DNA from: Flavobacterium agrisoli
GTDB lineage: Bacteria; Bacteroidota; Bacteroidia; Flavobacteriales; Flavobacteriaceae
Reading direction: 5' to 3'
Assembly: GCF_016522065.1 (NCBI RefSeq)
Contig: NZ_JAEHFV010000001.1
Coordinates: 124,001 to 188,000, forward strand
DNA length: 64,000 bases
Shown: one piece after another, positions 28,351-37,458 of the stretch
How the letters are laid out: each line of letters begins with the position of its first letter
Position numbering within the stretch: the stretch's first letter is position 1
Notes under the pieces: generated by a model
Seen by the model: the letters and a program-made list of their open reading frames with translations, nothing else
What the model was told of the DNA's origin: nothing
The model's database searches: none
Translations under genes and position numbers: made by a program

Positions 28351-29739
28351 ATGAAAAAACAGGCTTATTATTTAATTCTAATTACCTTTTTGTTGGTGCA
28401 ATTTGGATTTGCTTCCAACAATTCGGAATATGCTTTTATTAAAGGGAAAATTGAAATTCCTGACCATAAAATTACTGAACTTACTATTTACAAAGCCGAG
28501 GGAGGAAAACCAGTGGCTACGGCTACTGCCAAATTAAATGCTCTTGGCGAATTTGGATTTATGCTTCCGATTGCAGAACCTGGATTTTATTATGTTGATT
28601 ATGGGCAGTTTAAAGGAAGAAATCAACTAATCCGATTGTATTTAGAACCCAAATTAGACATTGATCTTGTGATACATACTGATAATTATGTTTTAAGCGG
28701 CAAGAACATAGGTCATAACGAGTTGGTACAAAAAGCAAACGGTGTGTATAACGAATTTGCGGTTTTTGCTCAATTCAAAGGTAATATATCGTACTTGGAT
28801 TTTTATCCTTGGTTGGATGGTGGTTTAGCCAGAGCAAATGCATTTAGTGCAAGTATTAAAACAAAAGATGCCAACTTTGATAAATTATTGAAATTAGCTG
28901 TAGCTACTGATGTCGAGGAGTTAACCTACCTTTTTTTCAGAATGCCAAGATCCATTTTTCCTAAAAAAGGTAATATTCCTGCTGTGCTAAAAACATGGGA
29001 AGCTGATAAAAAATTTACAGATCCTAATTTGTTGAAATTAGCAAATGGTGTTTCCCTTATGGAGAACTATTTTTTTAGTGTTCACATGAATAATTCTGAA
29101 GATGTGAAAAAACGTATGGATTTAGTAGAAGCCATTACACATATCACGGACCCATCATTAAAAGATGCTTTTCTTCGTAATGCCGTGGCTACTTCTCGTA
29201 TGAAAATTGAAGAGTACGAAAAAATAGCACCTGCTATTAAACCGTACATGACATCTGTGGAAAGTAAAGAATTTTTGTTAGAGTATGAAAAAGTATTGCA
29301 CAAAAGTGTTGGACAAAAAGGACTGGAGTTTACATATAAAGATGTGAACGATAAGCCCGTTTCTTTCTCCGATTTTAAAGGGAAATACGTATACATTGAT
29401 TTGTGGGCAACTTGGTGTGGTCCTTGTAAGCGTGAAATTCCTGCAATGAAAAAATTAGAAGAAGACTACCACGGTAAAAATATTGTATTCATAAGTCTTT
29501 CTTTAGATAAGGCAAAAGATACCCAAAAATGGAAAGATTTCGTCAAAAGTGAGGATCTAAAAGGTATACAGCTAATGGCAGATAAAGATTTTGGTTCAGC
29601 TGTGGCAAAAAACTACGATGTAAATGCAATTCCACGATTTTTATTATTTGATACCAAAGGTAATATTATCAATGCTGATGCAATGCGACCTTCAAATCCT
29701 GAGTTAAGAGAGCAGTTGGATAAATTATTAAAATCGTAA
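28351..29739 (+). CDS. TlpA-like thiol-disulfide oxidoreductase with DUF4369-like N-terminus
   Basis: Exported 462-residue protein: signal peptide, a beta-sandwich of DUF4369 type (about 25-120; FIKGKIEIPDHKITELTIYK), a helical linker and a C-terminal AhpC/TSA-TlpA domain (about 320-462) with WATWCGPCKRE (Cys356, Cys359) and the cis-proline region NAIPRFLLFD. This is the standard Bacteroidota architecture for periplasmic reductases. It is the second CxxC protein in the operon and a likely partner of the downstream DsbD. The M16 protease starts 2 bases after its stop, so translation is probably coupled. Confidence 0.9.
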   Translation: MKKQAYYLILITFLLVQFGFASNNSEYAFIKGKIEIPDHKITELTIYKAEGGKPVATATAKLNALGEFGFMLPIAEPGFYYVDYGQFKGRNQLIRLYLEPKLDIDLVIHTDNYVLSGKNIGHNELVQKANGVYNEFAVFAQFKGNISYLDFYPWLDGGLARANAFSASIKTKDANFDKLLKLAVATDVEELTYLFFRMPRSIFPKKGNIPAVLKTWEADKKFTDPNLLKLANGVSLMENYFFSVHMNNSEDVKKRMDLVEAITHITDPSLKDAFLRNAVATSRMKIEEYEKIAPAIKPYMTSVESKEFLLEYEKVLHKSVGQKGLEFTYKDVNDKPVSFSDFKGKYVYIDLWATWCGPCKREIPAMKKLEEDYHGKNIVFISLSLDKAKDTQKWKDFVKSEDLKGIQLMADKDFGSAVAKNYDVNAIPRFLLFDTKGNIINADAMRPSNPELREQLDKLLKS

Positions 29740-29741
29740 AA

Positions 29742-32564
29742 ATGAATTTTTTCAAAAATAAGATTGTCTATGTTTTTTTATTTGCGGTAGGGAATATTTT
29801 TTTCTCAGCGGCTCAGAATTTTAAAGCAAGCGACCCAATACCCGTAAATGAAACGGTAAAAAAAGGAATTTTGCCAAATGGCATGACCTATTATATTTAC
29901 CCTACAACGGTAAACAAAAACACCGCGAGTTACTATATTATTCAAAATGTAGGTTCGATTTTAGAAAATGACCAGCAAAAAGGACTGGCTCATTTTCTGG
30001 AGCACATGGCTTTTAACGGAACCAAAAATTTTGAAGGAAAAGGGATTTTAAACACGCTTCAAAAACAAGGAGCTGTATTTGGCAAAAACATAAATGCGTA
30101 TACAAGCACAGACGAAACGGTTTATAATTTGGATAATATTCCGTCAAAAGATGGAAGTGTTGTTGATACTTGTTTGTTAGTCTTACACGATTGGTCTAAT
30201 TTTTTGTCTTTAACCGATGAAGAAATAGACGCAGAGCGAGGTGTTATTACGGAAGAATGGCGTACCAGACAAAATGCTGGACAACGCATTTACAACCAAT
30301 TGTCTCCGTTTTATTACAACAACTGTTTGTATGCAGAACGCGCTCCTATAGGAGATATGGATATTGTAAAAAACTTCCAATACAAGGCGTTGAGAGATTT
30401 TTATAAGGATTGGTACCGTCCAGATTTACAGGCAATCGCCATTGTTGGGGATATAGATGCGAAGGAAATTGAAGCAAAAATTAAAAAGCTGTTTGCAGAC
30501 ATACCAGCGCCTAAAAATCCAAAGAAACGTTTCGAAATTGCGATTCCAGAAAACAGTACGCCCACTTTTAAATTGGCATTAGACAAAGAAGTTTCGAGTA
30601 CAGGAATCACGTATATGATTCGTCATACTGCCGAAAAACCAACGACTACTTTTGAAGATTTAGAAAAAGAGGTGCAACGCCGTATCGCATTTTCATTAAT
30701 CAATAATAGATTGTCTGAAATGGCGCAAAAACAGGAATGTTCTTTCAAGAAAGCTCAAATCAGCTATCAAAGGTACAGTCGCTTAAATGATGTTTTTTAT
30801 CTTAGTGTTTCGCCAAAACCTAACGAACAAGCAGCCGCTTTTACAGCTGTTATGAACGAGTGGGAACGTGCATGTAAGTTTGGCTTTTCGGACGGTGAAA
30901 TAGAAAGAGCTGTTATTGAAAATAGCTCCCGATATGAAAATTATCTTGAAAAGATCAATGAAATTTCTCATAAAAGTGTGATTGGAATGATCAAAAGCGA
31001 TTATCTAAAACACGAACCCATAAGCGATCCTAAAGCTGAATTTGAAATGGTAAAAGTCATTTTGAATAATTTGGATTCTACGATACTTCAGAAAAAAATA
31101 AATGAAGTGTACGTTGCAGATAATCGTGTTGTTACCGTGACTGGAGTAGAAACAGAAGATAATTTGACGCAGGACCAAGCATTTGACATTATAAAAAAAG
31201 CGGAGAACAATTCAAATTTACAGCCTTATGTAGATACGTTTGTAAACAAGTCTTTAATGGATGGAGTTGATTTGAAAACGGGTAAGATCGTATCTGAAAA
31301 GAAAACGACTGAAATTGATGCCACAACTTATGTATTAAGTAATGGTGTAAAAGTACATTATAAATTTGCTGACAAAAATAAAAATGATGTCAAATTGAAA
31401 GCAGAAAGTTTTGGTGGCATTTCTTTGTACAATCCCAAAGATTATCCTTCTGTGAGTCGCGCAACCAATTTGGCTATGATGTCTGGTATTGGTTCTTTAT
31501 CGAGTAATGATCTGGATAAAGTACTAAAAGGCAATACCGCTAATGCTTCAGTGGATATTGATAATTTAACAGAAAGTGTATCCGCTTCTGCCAATGTGAA
31601 AGATATCGAAACCATGATGCAATTGGTTTACCTGCGTTTCATGAAACCAAGATTTGATGAAGACAAGTTTGCACTCTTAAAACAAAGAATGGAAAATGGT
31701 CTTAAGAACAAAGAAAATGATATTCGTTCTAAAATGGGAGATAGTTTGACATATGCTGTGTATGGAAAAAACAACCCGAAAATTAGAATAATGGACCAGC
31801 AATACATTGATGATTTATCTTTCGATAAAATAAAATCAGTGTACCAAGATCGTTTTTCAGACATTGCTAATTTTGAATTTTATATCGTTGGCGATGTAAC
31901 TCCTGATGTATTAAAACCCCTATTAGAAAAATATATAGCAAGTATTGCAAGAATCGAAAGAAAAGAAAATTTTAAAGACAACACCGTAGATTGGGCTTCT
32001 GATAAAATAGATAAAGATATTTTTATCGAAATGGGAACACCTAAGAGTTCTGTTCGAATTAGATACCAAAACGATTATAGTTTTTCTCAAAAAAATAAAA
32101 TTATAGCTTCATTTTTAGGGGATATTCTAAAATTGAGATTTACAGAAAGTTTACGCGAAAAGGAAGGGGGTACTTATGGTGCTCACGTTGATTCAGGGTT
32201 ATCAAAACTTCCAAAACCTCAAGTGTGGTTATCGATCTTCTTTGATTGTGATGCCAATAAAGTGGAACAACTTTTACCAATTGTTTACCAGGAAATGGAT
32301 AAAATCAAAAACGGTGAAATTGTAAAGGAAGATTTAGAAAAAACCAGAGCCAATTTTCTGAAATCAAGGGCTGATAATAAAAATTTTAATAGTTACAGTA
32401 TGGATCAGACTTATCTTTTTTTCAAAAACAAGTATAATATAGACGATCCTAAAAATTACGAAAACATTGTAAATGCTATTACAGAAAAAGATATTCAGGA
32501 TTTTGCCAATAGTTTTTTGAATAAGGCGAAATCTTACGAAGTAGTGTACAAACCTTTACTATAG
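29742..32564 (+). CDS. M16 (insulinase/pitrilysin-like) zinc protease, exported
   Basis: 940-residue fused M16 protease with a signal peptide ending SAAQ. The active N-terminal half has the inverted zinc motif HFLEH at 84-88, and the third ligand is probably Glu165 in DAERGVITEEW. The inactive-type C-terminal half begins near residue 500 and keeps LRFTESLREKEGGTYG, the substrate-binding Arg/Tyr region. M16 enzymes enclose and cut peptides up to about 70 residues, which fits a role in breaking down unfolded imported peptides after reduction of disulfides. It is tightly linked to the TlpA gene (2 bases). Confidence 0.92.
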   Translation: MNFFKNKIVYVFLFAVGNIFFSAAQNFKASDPIPVNETVKKGILPNGMTYYIYPTTVNKNTASYYIIQNVGSILENDQQKGLAHFLEHMAFNGTKNFEGKGILNTLQKQGAVFGKNINAYTSTDETVYNLDNIPSKDGSVVDTCLLVLHDWSNFLSLTDEEIDAERGVITEEWRTRQNAGQRIYNQLSPFYYNNCLYAERAPIGDMDIVKNFQYKALRDFYKDWYRPDLQAIAIVGDIDAKEIEAKIKKLFADIPAPKNPKKRFEIAIPENSTPTFKLALDKEVSSTGITYMIRHTAEKPTTTFEDLEKEVQRRIAFSLINNRLSEMAQKQECSFKKAQISYQRYSRLNDVFYLSVSPKPNEQAAAFTAVMNEWERACKFGFSDGEIERAVIENSSRYENYLEKINEISHKSVIGMIKSDYLKHEPISDPKAEFEMVKVILNNLDSTILQKKINEVYVADNRVVTVTGVETEDNLTQDQAFDIIKKAENNSNLQPYVDTFVNKSLMDGVDLKTGKIVSEKKTTEIDATTYVLSNGVKVHYKFADKNKNDVKLKAESFGGISLYNPKDYPSVSRATNLAMMSGIGSLSSNDLDKVLKGNTANASVDIDNLTESVSASANVKDIETMMQLVYLRFMKPRFDEDKFALLKQRMENGLKNKENDIRSKMGDSLTYAVYGKNNPKIRIMDQQYIDDLSFDKIKSVYQDRFSDIANFEFYIVGDVTPDVLKPLLEKYIASIARIERKENFKDNTVDWASDKIDKDIFIEMGTPKSSVRIRYQNDYSFSQKNKIIASFLGDILKLRFTESLREKEGGTYGAHVDSGLSKLPKPQVWLSIFFDCDANKVEQLLPIVYQEMDKIKNGEIVKEDLEKTRANFLKSRADNKNFNSYSMDQTYLFFKNKYNIDDPKNYENIVNAITEKDIQDFANSFLNKAKSYEVVYKPLL

Positions 32565-32647
32565 CTTTCACAAAGCGAAAAAAGCGTTAATATTCCCTAT
32601 CAACCGGTGTTTTGAATTAGTAATCAATTTAGTTTTTAGCGGATTTT

Positions 32648-32682
32648 AGAGGGTTGTTTTTTGCTATTCAACCCTCTTTTTA
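32648..32682 (+). terminator. Intrinsic terminator after the M16 protease gene
   Basis: AGAGGGTTG (32648-32656) pairs with CAACCCTCT (32669-32677) around a 12-base loop and is followed by TTTTT. It ends 13 bases before the dsbD start. Partial read-through would give lower dsbD expression than the rest of the operon. Confidence 0.8.
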
Positions 32683-32694
32683 AAATTTTAAATC

Positions 32695-34767
32695 ATGAAA
32701 AAGAAACTGTTTTTTGTGTCCTTTCTACTGCTATTCGCAATAGTGGTACAGGCACAAATTTATAATCCTATAAAATGGAAAACCAATGTCGAGAAAATCT
32801 CGGATACGGAATACGAATTGCAAGCTAAAGCTACCATAGAAAGTGGTTGGCATTTATACAGTCAGCATGTGGCCGAAGATGGTCCAATTCCTACTCATTT
32901 TACTTTTACTAAAAGTGCAAATTTTCAATTGCTAGGAGAGGTTAAGGAAGGAAAGGGTAAAACCATTAATGATCCTGTTTTTAAAATGCAAATTACGTTT
33001 TTCGAGAAAGAAACCACTTTTAAGCAACGCATTAAAGTAACGGCTTCAAAACCATTTAAAATCAAATCGGAAGTCGAATTTATGGTTTGTAATGATGCGA
33101 ACTGTTTGCCACCTACTACAGATGAAATTGAATTTAATGTGGTGCCAACTACTTTGCAAGTGCAGCCTAAAGAAATTATCACAAAAGAAGTTTCACCGAA
33201 TGTTGAAACAAAGGAGTTGTTGCCTTCAGATTCATCAAAAAATATAATTACTAAAGATCATTTGGAAGAGGAGGTAAGTAGTGAATTGCAAAAAGAAGAA
33301 GTTACAGCAGCAAAAGAAATTACAAAAACAAAGCCCTTTCATGAAGCATCAAAAAGTTTATGGACCATATTTCTATTGTCTTTCTTTTCTGGTTTTGCAG
33401 CATTGCTAACACCTTGTGTTTTTCCTATGATCCCTATGACTGTGAGTTTTTTTACCAAACAAAGTAAAACAAAGTCGGAAGCAATTCGTAAAGCATTTTT
33501 TTATGGACTTTGTATTATTATTATTTATATTTTTCTTGGGGCGGTAGTTACTTGGATTTTTGGTGCTGATTCGTTAAATGCACTTTCTACAAATGTTTGG
33601 TTTAATCTTATCTTTTTTATACTCCTACTGGTTTTCGCCTTTTCATTTTTGGGTGCTTTCGAAATTATGCTGCCGACTTCTTTGGCAAACAAGGTAGACA
33701 ATCAAGCAGACAAAGGAGGTATCGTAGGAATTCTATTTATGGCATTAGCCTTAGCAATTGTTTCTTTCTCTTGTACAGGACCAATTGTAGGGACCTTATT
33801 AGTTGAGGCTGCATCTAGGGGTGGAATTGCACCTTTTGTCGGTATGTTTGGTTTCTCTTTGGCGCTGGCATTGCCTTTCACTTTGTTTGCCGCTTTTCCG
33901 GGTTGGTTGAATTCGTTACCAAAGTCTGGAGGTTGGTTGAACAGTGTGAAAGTTTTTTTAGGTTTTTTAGAATTAGCACTCGCTTTTAAGTTTTTATCGA
34001 ATGCCGATTTAGTATTGCAGTTGCATTGGTTGGAAAGAGAAGTATTTATTGCCATTTGGATTGGTGTTTTTGGAACGCTCGCACTTTATTTATTTGGGAA
34101 AATCCAGTTACCTCATGATAGTCCAATGTCACATATCAGTGTTGGACGCTTAACTCTTGGGATTGTCGTTTTATCCTTCACTATTTATTTAATTCCTGGA
34201 CTTTGGGGAGCTCCTTTAAAAATGATTAGTGGTTTCCCCCCTCCCTTAAATTATAGCGAATTTCCAAATGGATTGGGTGCCAATTCAGACGAGAATGATG
34301 CCGCTGCTGTCCTACCAGATGGAGCTGAGTTTGGACCTCACCATATTATAGCTTTCACGGATTATGACCAAGGAATGGCTTATGCCAAGAAAATGGGAAA
34401 ACCTGTCATGATTGATTTTACAGGTCATGCCTGTGTGAACTGCCGAAAAATGGAAGACAATGTTTGGTCCGACGAACAAGTTTTAAAGGTACTTAAAGGA
34501 GATTTAGTTTTAATTTCTTTATATGTTGATGATAAAAGAGCACTTCCAAAAAAGGAACAAACGATTTCTACTTTAACAGGAAAAAAAATCAAATATATAG
34601 GTCAAAAATGGAGTGAATTTCAAACGGTTACATTCAAAACCAATGCGCAGCCATATTACGTTTTAATAGACCATAACGGTGAAAAATTGAACGAGCCAAC
34701 AGCTTATAATCCGGAAATTAATGAATATTTAACTTGGTTGAAGGAAGGTCTGAATAATTTTAAATAA
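32695..34767 (+). CDS. dsbD: DsbD-like transmembrane thiol:disulfide reductase
   Basis: Inner-membrane electron carrier of 690 residues that passes reducing power from cytoplasmic thioredoxin to the periplasm. Three parts are seen: a periplasmic DsbC/DsbD-N-like domain after the signal peptide with CNDANC, an eight-helix CcdA-like core (about 225-520) with the redox cysteines Cys241 (LLTPCVFPMIP) and Cys360 (SFSCTGPIVG), and a C-terminal thioredoxin domain with CVNC at 580-583. All three cysteine pairs are intact. Linkage to two exported CxxC proteins and two proteases suggests the locus has its own electron supply. A charged linker (about 155-220) separates the first domain from the membrane. 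Confidence 0.93.
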   Translation: MKKKLFFVSFLLLFAIVVQAQIYNPIKWKTNVEKISDTEYELQAKATIESGWHLYSQHVAEDGPIPTHFTFTKSANFQLLGEVKEGKGKTINDPVFKMQITFFEKETTFKQRIKVTASKPFKIKSEVEFMVCNDANCLPPTTDEIEFNVVPTTLQVQPKEIITKEVSPNVETKELLPSDSSKNIITKDHLEEEVSSELQKEEVTAAKEITKTKPFHEASKSLWTIFLLSFFSGFAALLTPCVFPMIPMTVSFFTKQSKTKSEAIRKAFFYGLCIIIIYIFLGAVVTWIFGADSLNALSTNVWFNLIFFILLLVFAFSFLGAFEIMLPTSLANKVDNQADKGGIVGILFMALALAIVSFSCTGPIVGTLLVEAASRGGIAPFVGMFGFSLALALPFTLFAAFPGWLNSLPKSGGWLNSVKVFLGFLELALAFKFLSNADLVLQLHWLEREVFIAIWIGVFGTLALYLFGKIQLPHDSPMSHISVGRLTLGIVVLSFTIYLIPGLWGAPLKMISGFPPPLNYSEFPNGLGANSDENDAAAVLPDGAEFGPHHIIAFTDYDQGMAYAKKMGKPVMIDFTGHACVNCRKMEDNVWSDEQVLKVLKGDLVLISLYVDDKRALPKKEQTISTLTGKKIKYIGQKWSEFQTVTFKTNAQPYYVLIDHNGEKLNEPTAYNPEINEYLTWLKEGLNNFK

Positions 34768-34826
34768 ACCCGTAGTACATTATTTAATTAACTTTTAGAT
34801 TATTGATTTTTTTATCGAAGACGAAT

Positions 34827-34988
34827 TTATTCAGATATAGTGCTGAATAGTTTGAGAAAGGGAACCTCTATCTCTAAGTAAAACACAATTTGATAATTAT
34901 GATTTAAATCTTTTAAATAATGAATGTTTTCAACAGAAATGGGTAAAAGGTTATTATTTTCCAAAACACATAATTCTTCAGGCAGCAT
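34827..34988 (-). pseudogene. Short LRR-like ORF fragment
   Basis: A 53-codon minus-strand frame starting at ATG 34988. It reads LPEELCVLENNNLLPISVEN and then IHYLKDLNHNYQ. The spacing of leucines and the LPEEL...LENN...LKDL pattern recall bacterial leucine-rich repeats (LPEEI-type). A TGA lies immediately upstream in frame, so this is either a tiny ORF or the leftover tail of an LRR protein. It adjoins the degenerate repeat R2, so the whole 34768-35396 gap looks like decayed material. Confidence 0.25.
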
Positions 34989-35031
34989 ATTTCAAATTAA
35001 GATTTACACTGAGTTTACTGGGAAGTTTAAG

Positions 35032-35384
35032 AAATATAGAAAATTAGAGGAATGATTGAGTATTATGGTACGATTCAGCGTTGAGTTTATAAGTTTACAT
35101 CGAAATTTCCACGAATATTTTTATAAAAAATAGAGTTGAAATATTTGAGGTGTTTTAAACCAGACTAAATGCTATAAAAATGAAAAGTAATAAATAGATT
35201 GACTGACAATTAACAACACATCCGCAATTCCCATGAATTTTTTATATAAAAATTGCAAACACTAATTATGATTTCCATTTAAATTAGGATTTCAATTATT
35301 CTTGATAGTGCATTGCAAACAATCTCAAAAAGACTCCGCTAAAAGTTTCAAATCTTCCAATAAAAGGTTTGAATTTACTCCTTG
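35032..35384. repeat. Dispersed degenerate repeat, copy R2
   Basis: The first 100 bases match R1 (16355-16454) almost base for base, and from 35126 to 35384 the sequence matches R3 (58996-59247). This includes AAAAAATAGAGTTGAAATAT, CCGCAATTCCCATGA/GCGCAATTCCCATGA and AAAAAGACTCCGCTAAAAGT. Relative to R3 it has lost about 190 bases at the junction near 35126. A frame at about 35128-35185 still reads NRVEIFEVF then a stop then TRLNAIKMK, parallel to NRVEIFDLFYTRQNPIKLK in R3. It is a decayed and deleted copy of the same gene. Confidence 0.75.
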
Positions 35385-35396
35385 TAGGATCACCAG

Positions 35397-35437
35397 ACCT
35401 CCAAAATTGATTTGTCATTTTTGGAGGTTTTTTTTAT
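35397..35437 (+). terminator. Strong intrinsic terminator, no intact gene directly upstream
   Basis: ACCTCCAAAA (35397-35406) pairs perfectly with TTTTGGAGGT (35419-35428), followed by seven or more T. It is the best terminator in the region but lies 630 bases past the dsbD stop, after the decayed repeat R2. It may end a long dsbD 3' untranslated region, or be the surviving terminator of the decayed gene. It also insulates the convergent regulator gene at 35523. Confidence 0.85.
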
Positions 35438-35522
35438 ATGTAAAATATTGATTTGTTATTTTATGTATGTTTTATTGCTAATATGTTTAGTTTTGACTGA
35501 TAAATCGTATTTATAAATTAAA

Positions 35523-37445
35523 TTAATTTATGCCAGATGAATAAATTTCCTCTTTGCTTATACCTAATTTTTTAATTTTTGAATTTAGTGTAGAGGAGGG
35601 TATTTGCAGAATTTCAGCTGCTCCACCTTCTCCATAAACTTTGCCCTTACAAATACGCAAAACGGACAAAATATAATCTCGCTCCATTGTAAATAATGGT
35701 TTTAAAATAGCTGTTGTTGTTTTATGCGAATCTACGGCGCTATTATTATTGGAAATTTGAAACTGATCTATACAACTATTCTTTGCTAAAAGGACACTTC
35801 TTTCAATGTAATTTTCCAACTCCCTAATATTACCTGGCCAATGATAATCCATCATTTTATTTAATACTTGCTTCGTTACTTCTATTTTTTCCTTGCAAAT
35901 TTTGTTAATAAAATAGCTCACTAACAGCGGAATATCTTCTTTTCTTTTACGAAGTGCAGGGGTGTAAATTGGAAAAACATGTAGCCTATAATATAAATCT
36001 AATCTAAATTTACCTGCTTCTACTTGTTCTTCTAAATTTCTATTTGTAGCAGCAATCACTCGTACATCTATAGGAATCGTTTTCGTGCCTCCAATGCGCT
36101 CAATCTCCATTTCTTGTAGCACTCGCAAAAGTTTTACTTGCATATCTAAAGGCATTTCTCCTATTTCATCTAGAAAAATAGTTCCACCGTTGGCTTGTTC
36201 AAACTTTCCTATTCGCATTTCAGTCGCTCCTGTAAACGAACCTTTTTCATGACCAAACAAAGTTGATTCGATTAAGTTTTCGGGTATAGCGCCGCAATTA
36301 ATTACAACGTATGGTTTCTTAGATCGCAAAGAAAGATCGTGAATGCTCCTAGCAAATAACTCTTTTCCTGTTCCACTTTCTCCTAAAATTAAAACCGATG
36401 AAGGCATTGGTGCAACTCGGCGTATATTATCAAAAACAGATAGTAACTCGGCACTATTGCCAATAATTCGATCAAAAGCAGCAGCATTAACGGTTGTTTT
36501 TACTAATTCTTTAGACTGGTCTTTACTTGTAAATTCAACTTGCAATAATGGCAAAACAAGTCGCTCTATTTCTTTTTGGGTCTTTTTAAAAACATCCAAA
36601 TGTGAACTTTTATAGACTTGGCTTTTTCTATTATAAAATGCCAACTCTAATTTAATATTATAAGGAAAACTAAGCGAAATAAACATCGCTGACTCAACAT
36701 TAAAAAATTTAGAGATTAGATTTTCAAATGCACACTTTTGCACTACTTCTTCAAAAAGTTGACCGTCGTACACACCCGAGGTAATTCCGAATTTACGTTC
36801 GTTAACTGTTTTCTGTATTGTTTCAGTATCTATTTTTGAAATAGTCGAAAGTTCTGGAACACCAATTATTTGATAATCTTTTAGTCCAATTCGATTGAAT
36901 CCTAAAGTAAATTCTTGGTCATCATTTTTTAATGCAATATGGAAATAGTTGTAGGGAATATTACTTTGAAAAACATTAGCAAGCTCTCCAAAAATTTGTT
37001 TCCAATCTTTAGAAACAGTTATGTTTTCAAGATTCTGTTGCAAACTTTGCTCTAACTGCGAATTGTAATTTTCGGAATGTAGGAGATGATAGGCTGCAAT
37101 TTCTAGCGAAACCCTAAGATCTTTCTCTCTGAAGGGTTTGACTAAAAAGCCATAAGGTTTTGTTAGTTGCGCTTCATGTAAAATTGATTTATTAGAATAG
37201 GCTGATAAATAAATAAAAGGTATACTTCTTAATTGTAAAATCTTAGCCAAATCTATTCCTGTCAATTTTGTCTTTAAATGAATATCCAACAATACTAGGT
37301 AAGGTCTCTCTTTTTCGATATATACAATGGCTTCATCTACCGATGAAGCTACACCTATAACATCATAATTTTCTTTTTTTAAAAAGCAAGCAATATCATT
37401 AGCAACTATAAATTCATCTTCTACGATCAATACTCTTTTGTTCAT
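35523..37445 (-). CDS. Response regulator, REC-AAA+-Fis (NtrC-like sigma54 activator)
   Basis: 640-residue cytoplasmic activator. The receiver domain (1-125) has the acidic pocket Asp10/Glu11 and the phospho-acceptor Asp54 in VLLDIHLK, plus Lys in FLVKPF. An undetermined middle segment (about 140-300) may be a degenerate GAF domain. The AAA+ domain (about 325-560) has Walker A GESGTGKE at 355-362, GSFTGA in the sigma54 loop, and [10 protein letters not shown]. The Fis-type HTH near the end is [20 protein letters not shown]. The kinase gene ends 13 bases upstream on the same strand, making a two-gene operon. It is a paralogue of the interrupted activator at 14189. Confidence 0.92.
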   Translation of the reverse strand: MNKRVLIVEDEFIVANDIACFLKKENYDVIGVASSVDEAIVYIEKERPYLVLLDIHLKTKLTGIDLAKILQLRSIPFIYLSAYSNKSILHEAQLTKPYGFLVKPFREKDLRVSLEIAAYHLLHSENYNSQLEQSLQQNLENITVSKDWKQIFGELANVFQSNIPYNYFHIALKNDDQEFTLGFNRIGLKDYQIIGVPELSTISKIDTETIQKTVNERKFGITSGVYDGQLFEEVVQKCAFENLISKFFNVESAMFISLSFPYNIKLELAFYNRKSQVYKSSHLDVFKKTQKEIERLVLPLLQVEFTSKDQSKELVKTTVNAAAFDRIIGNSAELLSVFDNIRRVAPMPSSVLILGESGTGKELFARSIHDLSLRSKKPYVVINCGAIPENLIESTLFGHEKGSFTGATEMRIGKFEQANGGTIFLDEIGEMPLDMQVKLLRVLQEMEIERIGGTKTIPIDVRVIAATNRNLEEQVEAGKFRLDLYYRLHVFPIYTPALRKRKEDIPLLVSYFINKICKEKIEVTKQVLNKMMDYHWPGNIRELENYIERSVLLAKNSCIDQFQISNNNSAVDSHKTTTAILKPLFTMERDYILSVLRICKGKVYGEGGAAEILQIPSSTLNSKIKKLGISKEEIYSSGIN

Positions 37446-37458
37446 CTATAATATCTCT

